NCBI GenBank assembly: GCA_900768045.1
Contig: CAAGBL010000023.1
Span: 25,508 to 89,507, forward strand
Source: an uncultured Alistipes sp.
Lineage (GTDB): Bacteria > Bacteroidota > Bacteroidia > Bacteroidales > Rikenellaceae
DNA: 64,000 nt
Reading direction: 5' to 3'
Made by a program: the position numbers and the translations under genes
The notes under the pieces: generated by a model
Databases searched by the model: none
The model's input: the letters and a program-made list of their open reading frames with translations, nothing else
What the model was told of the DNA's origin: nothing
Part shown: one piece after another, positions 26,866 through 35,215 of the stretch
Position numbering within the stretch: position 1 is the first letter of the stretch
Layout of the letters: every line of letters begins with the position of its first letter

Positions 26866-26959
26866 GTTATTTTGGTTTAAATTTGTTTGTTTTTATAAGG
26901 GGTTGTTTTCAGCCTCTTTTTTACAATATGACGTAGAGATTCTAATTTTCTGACATCCG

Positions 26960-27355
26960 TTAGCGATTTTTATACATATTTCTTGTGAAGATATCCTCGG
27001 TAATCTCCTCCTTCGACTCAACCATCTTCGACATTATCACCGAGTGCTTAGTCTCGAGCTTCTTCTCGTCAAAAACAGTGCTAATTGATGGGGTGTTGTA
27101 TATAGCCTCAACCTCCCAGCCTCGCTCAGACATGTAGTTGATAACCTGTATCATCGAGTTGAAGAATACCCCCTTACCCCTGCTATCTACTATCCAGTTG
27201 CCCGATCTATCCTCTTGACCATAGTCGATGTATAGAAAGCCTATTGTGTTGGTTGATGTTGTGCCCCAGACTTCGCAATATGCCTTGAATGGCTGCTCAG
27301 CCATGGCTGCGAGGGATATGCATGCGGCTACGAGTGTTATGATAATGCGTTTCAT
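26960..27355 (-). CDS. Small secreted protein, paralogue 2 of a tandem pair
   Basis: The 131 residues have a signal peptide (MKRIIITLVAACISLAAMA). The mature part shares a pattern with the neighbour at 27360: a YC-x-x-WG start, then I-x-YGQ-(E/D)-D, W-(I/L)-VD, an F-x-x-x-I-x-x-x-NY stretch with a following GW, and a final I-(F/M)-TR-x-x-Y ending. I recognise no family. The two genes are separated by 4 bases and were probably made by duplication. Confidence 0.6.
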   Translation of the reverse strand: MKRIIITLVAACISLAAMAEQPFKAYCEVWGTTSTNTIGFLYIDYGQEDRSGNWIVDSRGKGVFFNSMIQVINYMSERGWEVEAIYNTPSISTVFDEKKLETKHSVIMSKMVESKEEITEDIFTRNMYKNR

Positions 27356-27359
27356 AGTT

Positions 27360-27728
27360 CTACTTATTTATGCGTTCTAAGTATAGGTGTCGAGTCATGA
27401 TGCCCTCGGTAACATCTTCGGGTTTAACTACTCTCTTTTCAAGGATTATTGTATTAATGTCAGATTTATCCATACAGATAATTCTCCAGCCATATTTAGC
27501 GAGGTAGTTTGCTGCATGTATGAGTGTAGCGAAACTTATTACCTCGCCGTGCTCATCAACGAGCCAATCACGCTTAGCGTCATCTTGTCCGTAGTTTATA
27601 AAAACACGTCCTTTGTTGTATCCCATCTCGTCACCTCCCCAAATCGAGCAGTAGGTGACTTCTGGTGTTTGCGCCATGGCTGCGAGGGATAGAACCATTG
27701 CAAAAATAAGTGTTGTAAGCTTTTTCAT
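27360..27728 (-). CDS. Small secreted protein, paralogue 1 of a tandem pair
   Basis: The 122 residues begin with a signal peptide (MKKLTTLIFAMVLSLAAMAQ). The mature domain of about 100 residues contains YCSIWGG, FINYGQDDAKRDWLVDEHG, AANYLAKYGW and IMTRHLYLER. These align with the gene directly downstream and make a two-gene paralogous operon. No catalytic motif stands out. A TAACTTTG -7 box lies 27 bases upstream. The function is unknown. Confidence 0.6.
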   Translation of the reverse strand: MKKLTTLIFAMVLSLAAMAQTPEVTYCSIWGGDEMGYNKGRVFINYGQDDAKRDWLVDEHGEVISFATLIHAANYLAKYGWRIICMDKSDINTIILEKRVVKPEDVTEGIMTRHLYLERINK

Positions 27729-27755
27729 AGTGTTATGTCTTTTGTTTGCTTATTA

Positions 27756-27763
27756 CAAAGTTA
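27756..27763 (-). promoter_or_regulatory. -7 box (TAACTTTG) for the paralogous secreted pair
   Basis: TAACTTTG on the minus strand, 27 bases before the ATG at 27728. No exact -33 box was identified. Confidence 0.5.
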
Positions 27764-27856
27764 ATGACGATAAACACTATAAAAATCTGACATTGTGGTC
27801 AAAAGACCAAAACCCTCGGTGAAACGCCCTTTTTGCGGGGTGAACCGAAAAAGCAA

Positions 27857-27884
27857 GGAGACTAATCGATGTGGATTAGCCTCC
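27857..27884 (-). terminator. Terminator of the pyrimidine operon
   Basis: On the minus strand GGAGGCTAATC pairs with GATTAGTCTCC (11 pairs, one G-U), followed by TTGCTTTTTC. It lies 25 bases after the pyrB stop. Confidence 0.8.
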
Positions 27885-27909
27885 CAACAAAAAATCATTA
27901 CATCAGCCC

Positions 27910-28977
27910 TTACTCTGCCTGCGATTCGCAATACACGCAGCGGACAATGCCATCGACACTCTCAAAGCGCTTGCGCACTGGTTCGAGGTTCGAGATACAT
28001 AGCTTATTCGGACACTTGCACCCGAGGTCGCTACCGCCATGGTCGAACTTGCGCTCCGAGTCGTTCTGCCACTCGAGGAGCTTGAGAATAAGAGCCATGC
28101 GCACAAACTTACCATTCTCCACCTGACGGAAGTAGGCAGCACGTGGGTCGCTATCTACGTCAATAGCAATCTCATTTACACGTGGTAGTGGGTGCAACAC
28201 TGCCATACGCTCCTTTGCACCACGCATCTTTGCTGCGTCAAGCACGAAGCAATCTTTAACACGCTCATACTCATCGAGGTCGGTAAAGCGCTCCTGCTGA
28301 ACACGTGTCATATACAATACGTCAACCTCGCCGATTACGCTCTCGATGTTGTCGACCTCACGGTAAGGTATTCCGTAGCGGTCGCACACATCGTGCTTAA
28401 TGTAGTCGGGGAGTGCCAACTCTGGTGGTGCGATAAGTATAAACTTGGTGTTCTCGTAGCGTGACATCGCCTTAATTAGCGAGTGTACGGTGCGGCCATA
28501 CTTAAGGTCGCCAACAAGACCAATAGTTAGGTTGTTGAGTGTGCCGAGCTCTCGCTTAATAGTTAGTAGATCGGTCATCGTCTGCGTAGGGTGGCTGTGT
28601 GAGCCGTCGCCAGCATTGATTATAGGGGTGCTCGATACCTCGGTAGCAGCCAAGGGAGCTCCCTCGACCTTATGGCGCATTGCGATAATGTCGGCAAAGC
28701 AGTTGATAACCCTAACGGTGTCCTGCACGGTCTCGCCCTTCGATACAGATGACGACTTAGCATCGGCAAAGCCAAGGACGTTGCCTCCAAGCTCCATCAT
28801 TGCCGCTGTGAAGCTTAGGCGTGTGCGTGTGCTGGGCTCGTAGAATAGTGTTGCGAGCTTCTTGCCACGACATACGTTGCTATACTTCTCACGGTTAGCA
28901 ATAATATCTTCGGCTACGGCGATAATCTCGGCAATCTCCTGAATGGAGAGGTCAGTAGGGTCGATCAAGTGCTTCAT
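27910..28977 (-). CDS. pyrB: Aspartate carbamoyltransferase with a C-terminal PyrI-type zinc ribbon
   Basis: PyrB condenses carbamoyl phosphate and aspartate to carbamoyl aspartate. Residues 1-304 are a complete catalytic chain: carbamoyl-phosphate loop FYEPSTRTRLSF, the 80s-loop region SSSVSKGETVQD, HSHPTQTMTDLLTI, and the C-terminal MHPLPR-like VLHPLPRVNEI. Residues 305-355 add a tail with C322-PNKL-C327, ISNLEPV and C347-VY-C350. This matches the zinc domain of the regulatory chain PyrI (Cx4C ... CxxC with CISHAEP). The nucleotide-binding allosteric domain of PyrI is absent. It is last in the pyr operon. Confidence 0.93.
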   Translation of the reverse strand: MKHLIDPTDLSIQEIAEIIAVAEDIIANREKYSNVCRGKKLATLFYEPSTRTRLSFTAAMMELGGNVLGFADAKSSSVSKGETVQDTVRVINCFADIIAMRHKVEGAPLAATEVSSTPIINAGDGSHSHPTQTMTDLLTIKRELGTLNNLTIGLVGDLKYGRTVHSLIKAMSRYENTKFILIAPPELALPDYIKHDVCDRYGIPYREVDNIESVIGEVDVLYMTRVQQERFTDLDEYERVKDCFVLDAAKMRGAKERMAVLHPLPRVNEIAIDVDSDPRAAYFRQVENGKFVRMALILKLLEWQNDSERKFDHGGSDLGCKCPNKLCISNLEPVRKRFESVDGIVRCVYCESQAE

Positions 28978-28997
28978 ACCATATATCTTTTTTATTA

Positions 28998-29627
28998 TTA
29001 CTTAATCCAGCTCTCGTCAGATGGGTTGTTGCGGAACTTAAGGATGCGCTCCTTGTCCTCAGCCTTGATGTAACGCTCCTCAGCAGCTACCTCAACAAGA
29101 GCGTCAAGGTTTGAGAGTGAGTAGTTCTTAGCCTCAGCAGCAGCCAAGCGATCCAAGCCCTTCTGCATGCCGTATGTGAAGATGCTCACGATACCGAGAA
29201 CATCAGCACCAGCGTTGCGCAAAGCCTCAACAACCTCGATGCAGCTACCGCCAGTAGAGATAAGATCCTCAACAACAACTACCTTCTGACCAGCCTCCAA
29301 CTTACCCTCAATCTGATTGCCACGGCCGTGATCCTTAGAGCCTGAGCGCACGTAGCCCATAGGCAAGTTAAGGATTGTAGCAGTGATTGCTGCGTGAGCG
29401 ATACCTGCTGTTGATGTACCCATCAACACCTCTACCTCTGGGTAGTGCTTGCGGATAAGCTCTGCGAGGCCCTCCTCAACGTGGTTACGCACCTCAGGAG
29501 CGGTGAGTGTTAGACGGTTGTCGCAGTAGATAGGGCTCTTAATGCCACTTGCCCATGTGAAAGGCTGCTCAGGACGCAAAAATACTGCACCAATAGACAA
29601 AAGGTCTTTAGCTATCTTCTTTTCCAT
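28998..29627 (-). CDS. pyrE: Orotate phosphoribosyltransferase
   Basis: PyrE joins orotate and PRPP to make OMP. The 209 residues have the orotate/PRPP regions FTWASGIKSPIYCDNR and GTSTAGIAHAAITA, and the PRPP signature VVVVEDLISTGGSC (about residue 118). The start is the ATG at 29625-29627 (MEKKIAKDLLSIGAV). The open frame runs further back into pyrF, but homologues begin here. It follows pyrF by 31 bases and precedes pyrB by 20. Confidence 0.95.
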   Translation of the reverse strand: MEKKIAKDLLSIGAVFLRPEQPFTWASGIKSPIYCDNRLTLTAPEVRNHVEEGLAELIRKHYPEVEVLMGTSTAGIAHAAITATILNLPMGYVRSGSKDHGRGNQIEGKLEAGQKVVVVEDLISTGGSCIEVVEALRNAGADVLGIVSIFTYGMQKGLDRLAAAEAKNYSLSNLDALVEVAAEERYIKAEDKERILKFRNNPSDESWIK

Positions 29628-29658
29628 AATCTTCAAATATTTTAATAAGTTATAATTC

Positions 29659-30360
29659 TTACTCTGCAAATTCACGCATGCAACGCTCGTATGCCGCAAC
29701 AGGATCGTCAGCCGCAGTGATAGGACGGCCTACAACGATGAAGTCTGAGCCAATCTCCTTAGCACGCTCAGGGGTAGTAACACGCACCTGGTCGCCAACG
29801 TCGCCATCAGCGAAGCGAACACCAGGCGTAACGGTCATAAACTCCTTGCCACATGCCTCCTTAACCATCGCTGCCTCGAGTGGTGAGCATACCACGCCGT
29901 CAAGGCCCGCTGCCTTAGCATTCTCGGCATACTTAACGATAGTGTCGTTGATAGATGCGCCGATTAACAACTCCTTCTGCATGCGCTCCTCAGATGTAGA
30001 GGTAAGCTGTGTTACGGCGATAAGGAGTGGGCGAGTGCCGTCCTCACGTGTAAGGCCCTCGATAGCTGCCTTCATCATGTCGACAGTACCTGCTGCATGA
30101 ACGTTTGTCATATCTACGTCGAGGTTACGAAGCACCGACATAGCCTTCTTCACGGTATTTGGAATGTCATGAAGCTTGAGGTCGAGGAAGATGCGGTGAC
30201 CACGCTCCTTGATGGTGCGCACGATCTCTGGGCCCTCGGCATAGAATAGCTCCATACCAATCTTTACAAATGGCTTACGACCAGTGAACTTATCCAAGAA
30301 GTTCAAGGTCTGCTCCTTGCTGCTAAAGTCGCAAGCAATAATTACATCACGCTTACTCAT
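29659..30360 (-). CDS. pyrF: Orotidine-5'-phosphate decarboxylase
   Basis: PyrF makes UMP from OMP. The 233-residue TIM-barrel has the catalytic FLDLKLHDIPNTVK (Lys-Asp-x-Lys-x-x-D array near residue 60) and the phosphate-binding VTPGVRF plus DFIVVGRPIT near the C-terminus. The length marks the short, B. subtilis-like class. It lies between pyrD (18 bases) and pyrE (31 bases). With pyrE immediately downstream, the last two steps to UMP are encoded together. Confidence 0.95.
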   Translation of the reverse strand: MSKRDVIIACDFSSKEQTLNFLDKFTGRKPFVKIGMELFYAEGPEIVRTIKERGHRIFLDLKLHDIPNTVKKAMSVLRNLDVDMTNVHAAGTVDMMKAAIEGLTREDGTRPLLIAVTQLTSTSEERMQKELLIGASINDTIVKYAENAKAAGLDGVVCSPLEAAMVKEACGKEFMTVTPGVRFADGDVGDQVRVTTPERAKEIGSDFIVVGRPITAADDPVAAYERCMREFAE

Positions 30361-30378
30361 ATCTTAGTCCTATTTTTA

Positions 30379-31296
30379 CTATTTAACAATTCCGATAATG
30401 TCACGAAGACGCTCAATGCCCAAGCGCTCCATCTCCTTAGGTAGTGCCTCGATAATCTCCTTCGAAGCGTAAGGGTTCTTGAGGTTGGCAGCACCCACCT
30501 GCACGGCTGTAGCACCCGCCATCATCATCTCGATAACGTCCGATGCTGAGCTCACACCACCGCAGCCCATAACAGGAATGTTACATGCCTGAGCAACCTG
30601 GTATACCATGCGGACAGCTACTGGGAAGATCGCATCGCCCGAGAAGCCACCCATCTTATTGGCAATAACAGGCTTACGACGCATGGTGTCGATGCGCATG
30701 CCAAGCAAGGTGTTAATCAGACAGATGCCGTCAGCACCAGCCTCCTCGCAAGCACGTGCAATAGCCACAATGTCAGTAACATTTGGGCTTAGCTTGATGA
30801 ACACGGGCTTTGTTGTCACTGCCTTAACACGGCGAGTAACCTCGGCTGCCGACTCTGGCTGAGTGCCGAAGCTCATGCCGCCATTATGTACGTTGGGGCA
30901 CGATACGTTAACCTCGATAATCTCTACCTGCTTCTCCTTATCTATCTTTGCGCAGCACTCCTCGTACTCCTCCAAAGAGAAGCCACTAATATTAGCAACG
31001 ATAGGCTTATGGAAAATCTCTCGTAGGTGAGGCAACTCCTCAGCAATAACTCGGTCGATACCTGGGTTCTGCAAGCCTACCGAGTTGATAAGTCCCGATG
31101 TGCACTCGGCAATACGTGGTGTTGGGTTACCGAAGCGGGCCTCACGTGTAGTGCCCTTGAACGATATAGCGCCAAGGCAGTCGAGGTCGTAGTACTCTGA
31201 GAACTCACGTCCGAAGCCAAATGTTCCCGATGCAGGGATAATAGGGTTGTCGAGCTTCACGCCGCAAAGCTCCACTGTTGTATCATACTTTACCAT
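30379..31296 (-). CDS. pyrD: Dihydroorotate dehydrogenase B, catalytic subunit
   Basis: This FMN enzyme oxidises dihydroorotate to orotate in the cytosol. It is of class 1B because the electron-transfer subunit gene overlaps it. The 305 residues contain the active-site cysteine in EVNVSCPNVHNGGMSFG (about 130), the FMN-binding PVFIKLSPNVTD and GCGGVSSASDVIEMMMAGATAVQVG. The first 7 bases of its coding sequence overlap the end of pyrK, which favours coupled synthesis of the two subunits. Confidence 0.95.
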   Translation of the reverse strand: MVKYDTTVELCGVKLDNPIIPASGTFGFGREFSEYYDLDCLGAISFKGTTREARFGNPTPRIAECTSGLINSVGLQNPGIDRVIAEELPHLREIFHKPIVANISGFSLEEYEECCAKIDKEKQVEIIEVNVSCPNVHNGGMSFGTQPESAAEVTRRVKAVTTKPVFIKLSPNVTDIVAIARACEEAGADGICLINTLLGMRIDTMRRKPVIANKMGGFSGDAIFPVAVRMVYQVAQACNIPVMGCGGVSSASDVIEMMMAGATAVQVGAANLKNPYASKEIIEALPKEMERLGIERLRDIIGIVK

Positions 31297-32030
31297 ATAA
31301 TCTCTTCACGTTTTAGTACGGGACCATCTTTACAAATTCGCTTGTTGCCATACTTAGTCTTGCACGAGCAACCCATGCATGCACCAAAGCCACAGCCCAT
31401 GCGCTCCTCGAAGCTAAACTCCGCTGGGCACTCAGTAGCGTCGTACAATGCCTTGAGCATTGGGAGTGGACCGCAGGTGTAGAGGTAGTCGAACTCAAGA
31501 GCCTGCTCACGAATAACGTCAGTAACAAAGCCCTTAGTGCCTACCGAACCGTCGGCAGTTGAGCAGTATACATCAACGCCCAATGCCTTGAACTCCTCGG
31601 TGTAGAAGAGCTCCGAAGCGGTGTTGAAGCCTACAATTACCATAGGTTTCTTGCCCTCGCTAAGGAGGCGCTTGCAGAGGTTGTACATTGGAGGTACACC
31701 TACGCCACCACCAACCAACAGTGGTCGCTTAGCGTCGTTGTCGGTTGAGAAGCCATTGCCGAGGCCTGTTAGAATGTCGAGCTTTGTGCCAGCGCTCATA
31801 GCCTTCATCTGCTCAGTACCGCTACCCACTACCTTATATATAATAGTTATGGTTGTAGCATCGTAGTCGCAGATTGATATTGGACGGCGCAAGAACTTAC
31901 CCTCGAGCTCGATGTTGATAAACTCGCCCGAGTGCTTGATCCACTGAGTGTCGCCCTCCAACACCATGCGATATACCGCAGGTGTTAGAGGCTCGTTACT
32001 CAATATTGTGTATATTCCCTTCTTATACAT
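31290..32030 (-). CDS. pyrK: Dihydroorotate dehydrogenase electron-transfer subunit
   Basis: PyrK passes electrons from dihydroorotate dehydrogenase to NAD through FAD and a [2Fe-2S] centre. The 246 residues have an FAD-binding barrel (RRPISICDY, about 50), the nucleotide-binding LLVGGGVGVPPMYNL, and near the C-terminus the cluster cysteines MGCGFGACMGCSCK with a fourth at ICKDGPVL. Its ATG shares one base with the carB stop (TAATG), and its end overlaps the pyrD start. This indicates tightly coupled translation. Confidence 0.95.
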   Translation of the reverse strand: MYKKGIYTILSNEPLTPAVYRMVLEGDTQWIKHSGEFINIELEGKFLRRPISICDYDATTITIIYKVVGSGTEQMKAMSAGTKLDILTGLGNGFSTDNDAKRPLLVGGGVGVPPMYNLCKRLLSEGKKPMVIVGFNTASELFYTEEFKALGVDVYCSTADGSVGTKGFVTDVIREQALEFDYLYTCGPLPMLKALYDATECPAEFSFEERMGCGFGACMGCSCKTKYGNKRICKDGPVLKREEIIW

Positions 32031-35000
32031 TATTCAGCGTCGATTGTCGATACACCAAGTGTAATCTCCTCCAATACGTCGAGAAGCACGCTTACGGTCT
32101 CGAGTGCTGTGAAGATTGTAACGTTGTTCTCAACGGCGCAACGACGAATGTCGTAGCCATCAAGACGTGCGCTATGCTGGTTGATATCGATAGTGTTGAT
32201 AACATAGTTTACGTGGCCCTTGCGAAGCGAGTCGAAGATCTCTGTTGAGCCCTCGCTGAGCTTCTTGAGACAGCGTGTGCGAATACCATTCTCACGCAAG
32301 TACTTAGCCGTACCGCTTGTAGCCTCGATGTTGAAGCCGAGCTCGTAGAAGCGGCGGATAAGAGGCAAAGCACGTGGTTTGTCGGCATCGGCAATCGATA
32401 GGAAGATAGTTCCGTAGTTTGCGATTGTCATGCCTGACGACTGCAACGACTTGTACAATGCACGACGCAATGATGAGTCGTAGCCGATAGCCTCGCCCGT
32501 AGACTTCATCTCAGGTGATAGGTAAGAGTCTACGCCACGAATCTTAGCGAATGAGAAGGCTGGAGTCTTAACGTACCAACGCTTCTTCTCATCTGCGATA
32601 ACCTTATCTACGCCCTGCTCCTTGAGGCTCTTGCCAAGCATTACGTTTGTGGCGATCTTTGCCATAGGCATACCTGTAGCCTTTGAGAGGAATGGTACGG
32701 TACGTGACGAACGTGGGTTAACCTCGATTACGTATACCATGTCGTTGTCGTCAGCGATAAACTGAATGTTGTATAGACCAAGGATACCAATTTCCTTACC
32801 CAAGCGGATAGTGTAGTCGATGATTGTATCCTTAACCTTCTGGCTTACGCTGAATGTAGGATAGACGCTGATAGAGTCGCCAGAGTGGATACCTGTGCGC
32901 TCAACGTGCTCCATGATACCTGGAATAAATACGTCCTTGCCGTCGCAGATAGCATCTACCTCAAGCTCCTTACCCATGATATACTTATCAACCAATACTG
33001 GAGAGTCCTCGTTAACCTCTACCGCAGTCTTAAGGTAGTGGCGCAAAGCCTCCTCGTTCGATACAATCTGCATTGCACGACCACCAAGAACGTAGCTTGG
33101 ACGTACTAACACTGGATAGCCGATACGCTCAGCAGCAGCTACACCACGCTCGATGTCTGTGATAGCCTCAGCATCAGGCTGTGGAATGCCTGCCTTACGC
33201 ATGATAGCCTCGAAACACTTTCTATCCTCAGCATTGTTGATAGCCTCGATGCCAGTACCGATAATCTCCACACCAAGGTCTGCAAGAGGCTTAGCGAGGT
33301 TGATAGCTGTCTGACCACCGAGCGATACAACTACGCCTGTAGGCTTCTCCAACTCGATAACGTTCATCACATCCTCAACTGTCAATGGCTCGAAGTAGAG
33401 CTTGTCGCTGGTTGTGTAGTCGGTAGATACGGTCTCAGGGTTATTGTTGATGATGATGGCCTCGTAGCCCGCCTCACGGATAGCCCAGATGGCGTGAACA
33501 GTAGAGTAGTCGAACTCGACACCCTGACCGATACGGATAGGGCCTGAGCCGAGCACGATAATCTTCTTGCGGTCGGTAACGATTGACTCGTTCTCCTCCT
33601 CATATGTAGAATATAGGTATGGAACATCTGAGTTAAACTCGGCAGCGCAAGTATCAATCATCTTATATACTGGGAAGATGTTGTTAGCCTTACGCATGAG
33701 GAATACCTCAGATTGGTTCATATCCCAGCACTGGCCGATAAACTTATCGCTGAAGCCCATGCGCTTTGCATCACGCAACACCTCAACGTTGCCAACGTTT
33801 GTCTTTACGACGTTCTCCATCTCCACGATGTTCTTCAACTTCTCCAAGAAGAAGAGGTCGATCTTTGTGTTGTCGTAAACGTGTAAGAGGTCGACACCAC
33901 GACGGATAAGCTCTGCAATAGCGTAGATGCGATCATCAGTACCCTTGCGGATATATGCCAAGATACCCTCGTTCGACATTGTGTCAAACTTCTTGTGGTA
34001 GATGTGGCATACGCCAGTCTCGAGCGAGCGAACAGCCTTCAATAGGCCCTCCTCGAACGTGCGACCAACGCTCATAACCTCTCCCGTAGCCTTCATCTGT
34101 GTACCAAGCTCGTTCGATGCGTCGCTAAACTTATCGAATGGGAAGCGAGCAACCTTTGTTACGATGTAGTCCAACGTAGGCTCGAAGCTGGCTGGGGTGT
34201 TAGCAATGCGAATCTCGTCGAGAGTCATGCCAATAGCAACCTTCGCAGTAACACGTGCGATAGGGTAGCCGCTGGCCTTAGATGCGAGGGCTGATGAGCG
34301 GCTAACACGTGGGTTAACCTCGATGATGAAGTATCTAAACGAGAGTGGATCGAGAGCAAACTGAACGTTGCAACCACCCTCAATCTTTAGGGCACGGATA
34401 AGCTTCAAGGCGCTTGAGCGAAGCATGTTGTACTCCTTAGCAGCAAGTGTCTGGCTTGGAGCAACAACGATAGAGTCGCCAGTGTGAATACCTACTGGGT
34501 CCACATTCTCCATTGAGCAGATAGCGATAGCCGTGTCGTTCTTGTCACGCATAACCTCGAACTCAATCTCCTTGTAACCCTTGATGCTCTTCTCAACGAG
34601 TACCTGGTGAATAGGCGAGAGTGCAAGAGCATTGCGCATAACATCACGCAACTCCTCCTCGTTGTCAGCAAAACCACCACCTGTGCCGCCGAGCGTAAAT
34701 GCTGGGCGAAGAACTACTGGGTAGCCAATCTCCTTAGCTGCCTCAACACCCTCCTCGATAGAGTTGGTGATGCGTGAAGGGATTACTGGCTCGCCAATGC
34801 GTACGCACAAATCCTTGAAGAGCTCTCTATCCTCAGCCTCCTCGATAGAGGTAAACGACGTACCAAGAATCTCAACACCGCACTCCTCAAGGATGCCCTT
34901 CTTGGCAAGCTGCACGGCGAGGTTAAGACCTGTCTGGCCGCCCAAGCCTGGAACGATAGCATCTGGACGCTCGTAGCGGATAATCTTTGCTACGTACTCG

Positions 35001-35212
35001 AGTGTAAGTGGCTCCATATATACCTTGTCGGCAATATGGGTATCTGTCATGATGGTTGCAGGGTTTGAGTTAACAAGAATTACCTGATAACCCTCCTCCT
35101 TAAGTGCAAGACACGCCTGTGTACCTGCGTAGTCGAACTCGGCAGCCTGACCAATAACGATAGGGCCAGAGCCGATAACCATTACTTTCTTAATATCTGT
35201 TCTCTTAGGCAT
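32030..35212 (-). CDS. carB: Carbamoyl-phosphate synthase large subunit
   Basis: CarB makes carbamoyl phosphate from bicarbonate, ammonia and two ATP. The 1,060 residues show the usual duplicated architecture: two ATP-grasp halves (about 1-400 and 550-930; GSGPIVIGQAAEFDYAGTQA and GSGPIRIGQGVEFDYS), an oligomerisation domain between them, and a C-terminal MGS-like allosteric domain. PRVSRSSALASKASGYPIA and PRSSRTVPFLSKATG are the matching synthetase motifs. All core motifs look intact. It follows carA by 3 bases. Its ammonia supply is in question because CarA lacks the glutaminase residues. Confidence 0.96.
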   Translation of the reverse strand: MPKRTDIKKVMVIGSGPIVIGQAAEFDYAGTQACLALKEEGYQVILVNSNPATIMTDTHIADKVYMEPLTLEYVAKIIRYERPDAIVPGLGGQTGLNLAVQLAKKGILEECGVEILGTSFTSIEEAEDRELFKDLCVRIGEPVIPSRITNSIEEGVEAAKEIGYPVVLRPAFTLGGTGGGFADNEEELRDVMRNALALSPIHQVLVEKSIKGYKEIEFEVMRDKNDTAIAICSMENVDPVGIHTGDSIVVAPSQTLAAKEYNMLRSSALKLIRALKIEGGCNVQFALDPLSFRYFIIEVNPRVSRSSALASKASGYPIARVTAKVAIGMTLDEIRIANTPASFEPTLDYIVTKVARFPFDKFSDASNELGTQMKATGEVMSVGRTFEEGLLKAVRSLETGVCHIYHKKFDTMSNEGILAYIRKGTDDRIYAIAELIRRGVDLLHVYDNTKIDLFFLEKLKNIVEMENVVKTNVGNVEVLRDAKRMGFSDKFIGQCWDMNQSEVFLMRKANNIFPVYKMIDTCAAEFNSDVPYLYSTYEEENESIVTDRKKIIVLGSGPIRIGQGVEFDYSTVHAIWAIREAGYEAIIINNNPETVSTDYTTSDKLYFEPLTVEDVMNVIELEKPTGVVVSLGGQTAINLAKPLADLGVEIIGTGIEAINNAEDRKCFEAIMRKAGIPQPDAEAITDIERGVAAAERIGYPVLVRPSYVLGGRAMQIVSNEEALRHYLKTAVEVNEDSPVLVDKYIMGKELEVDAICDGKDVFIPGIMEHVERTGIHSGDSISVYPTFSVSQKVKDTIIDYTIRLGKEIGILGLYNIQFIADDNDMVYVIEVNPRSSRTVPFLSKATGMPMAKIATNVMLGKSLKEQGVDKVIADEKKRWYVKTPAFSFAKIRGVDSYLSPEMKSTGEAIGYDSSLRRALYKSLQSSGMTIANYGTIFLSIADADKPRALPLIRRFYELGFNIEATSGTAKYLRENGIRTRCLKKLSEGSTEIFDSLRKGHVNYVINTIDINQHSARLDGYDIRRCAVENNVTIFTALETVSVLLDVLEEITLGVSTIDAE

Positions 35213-35215
35213 AGT

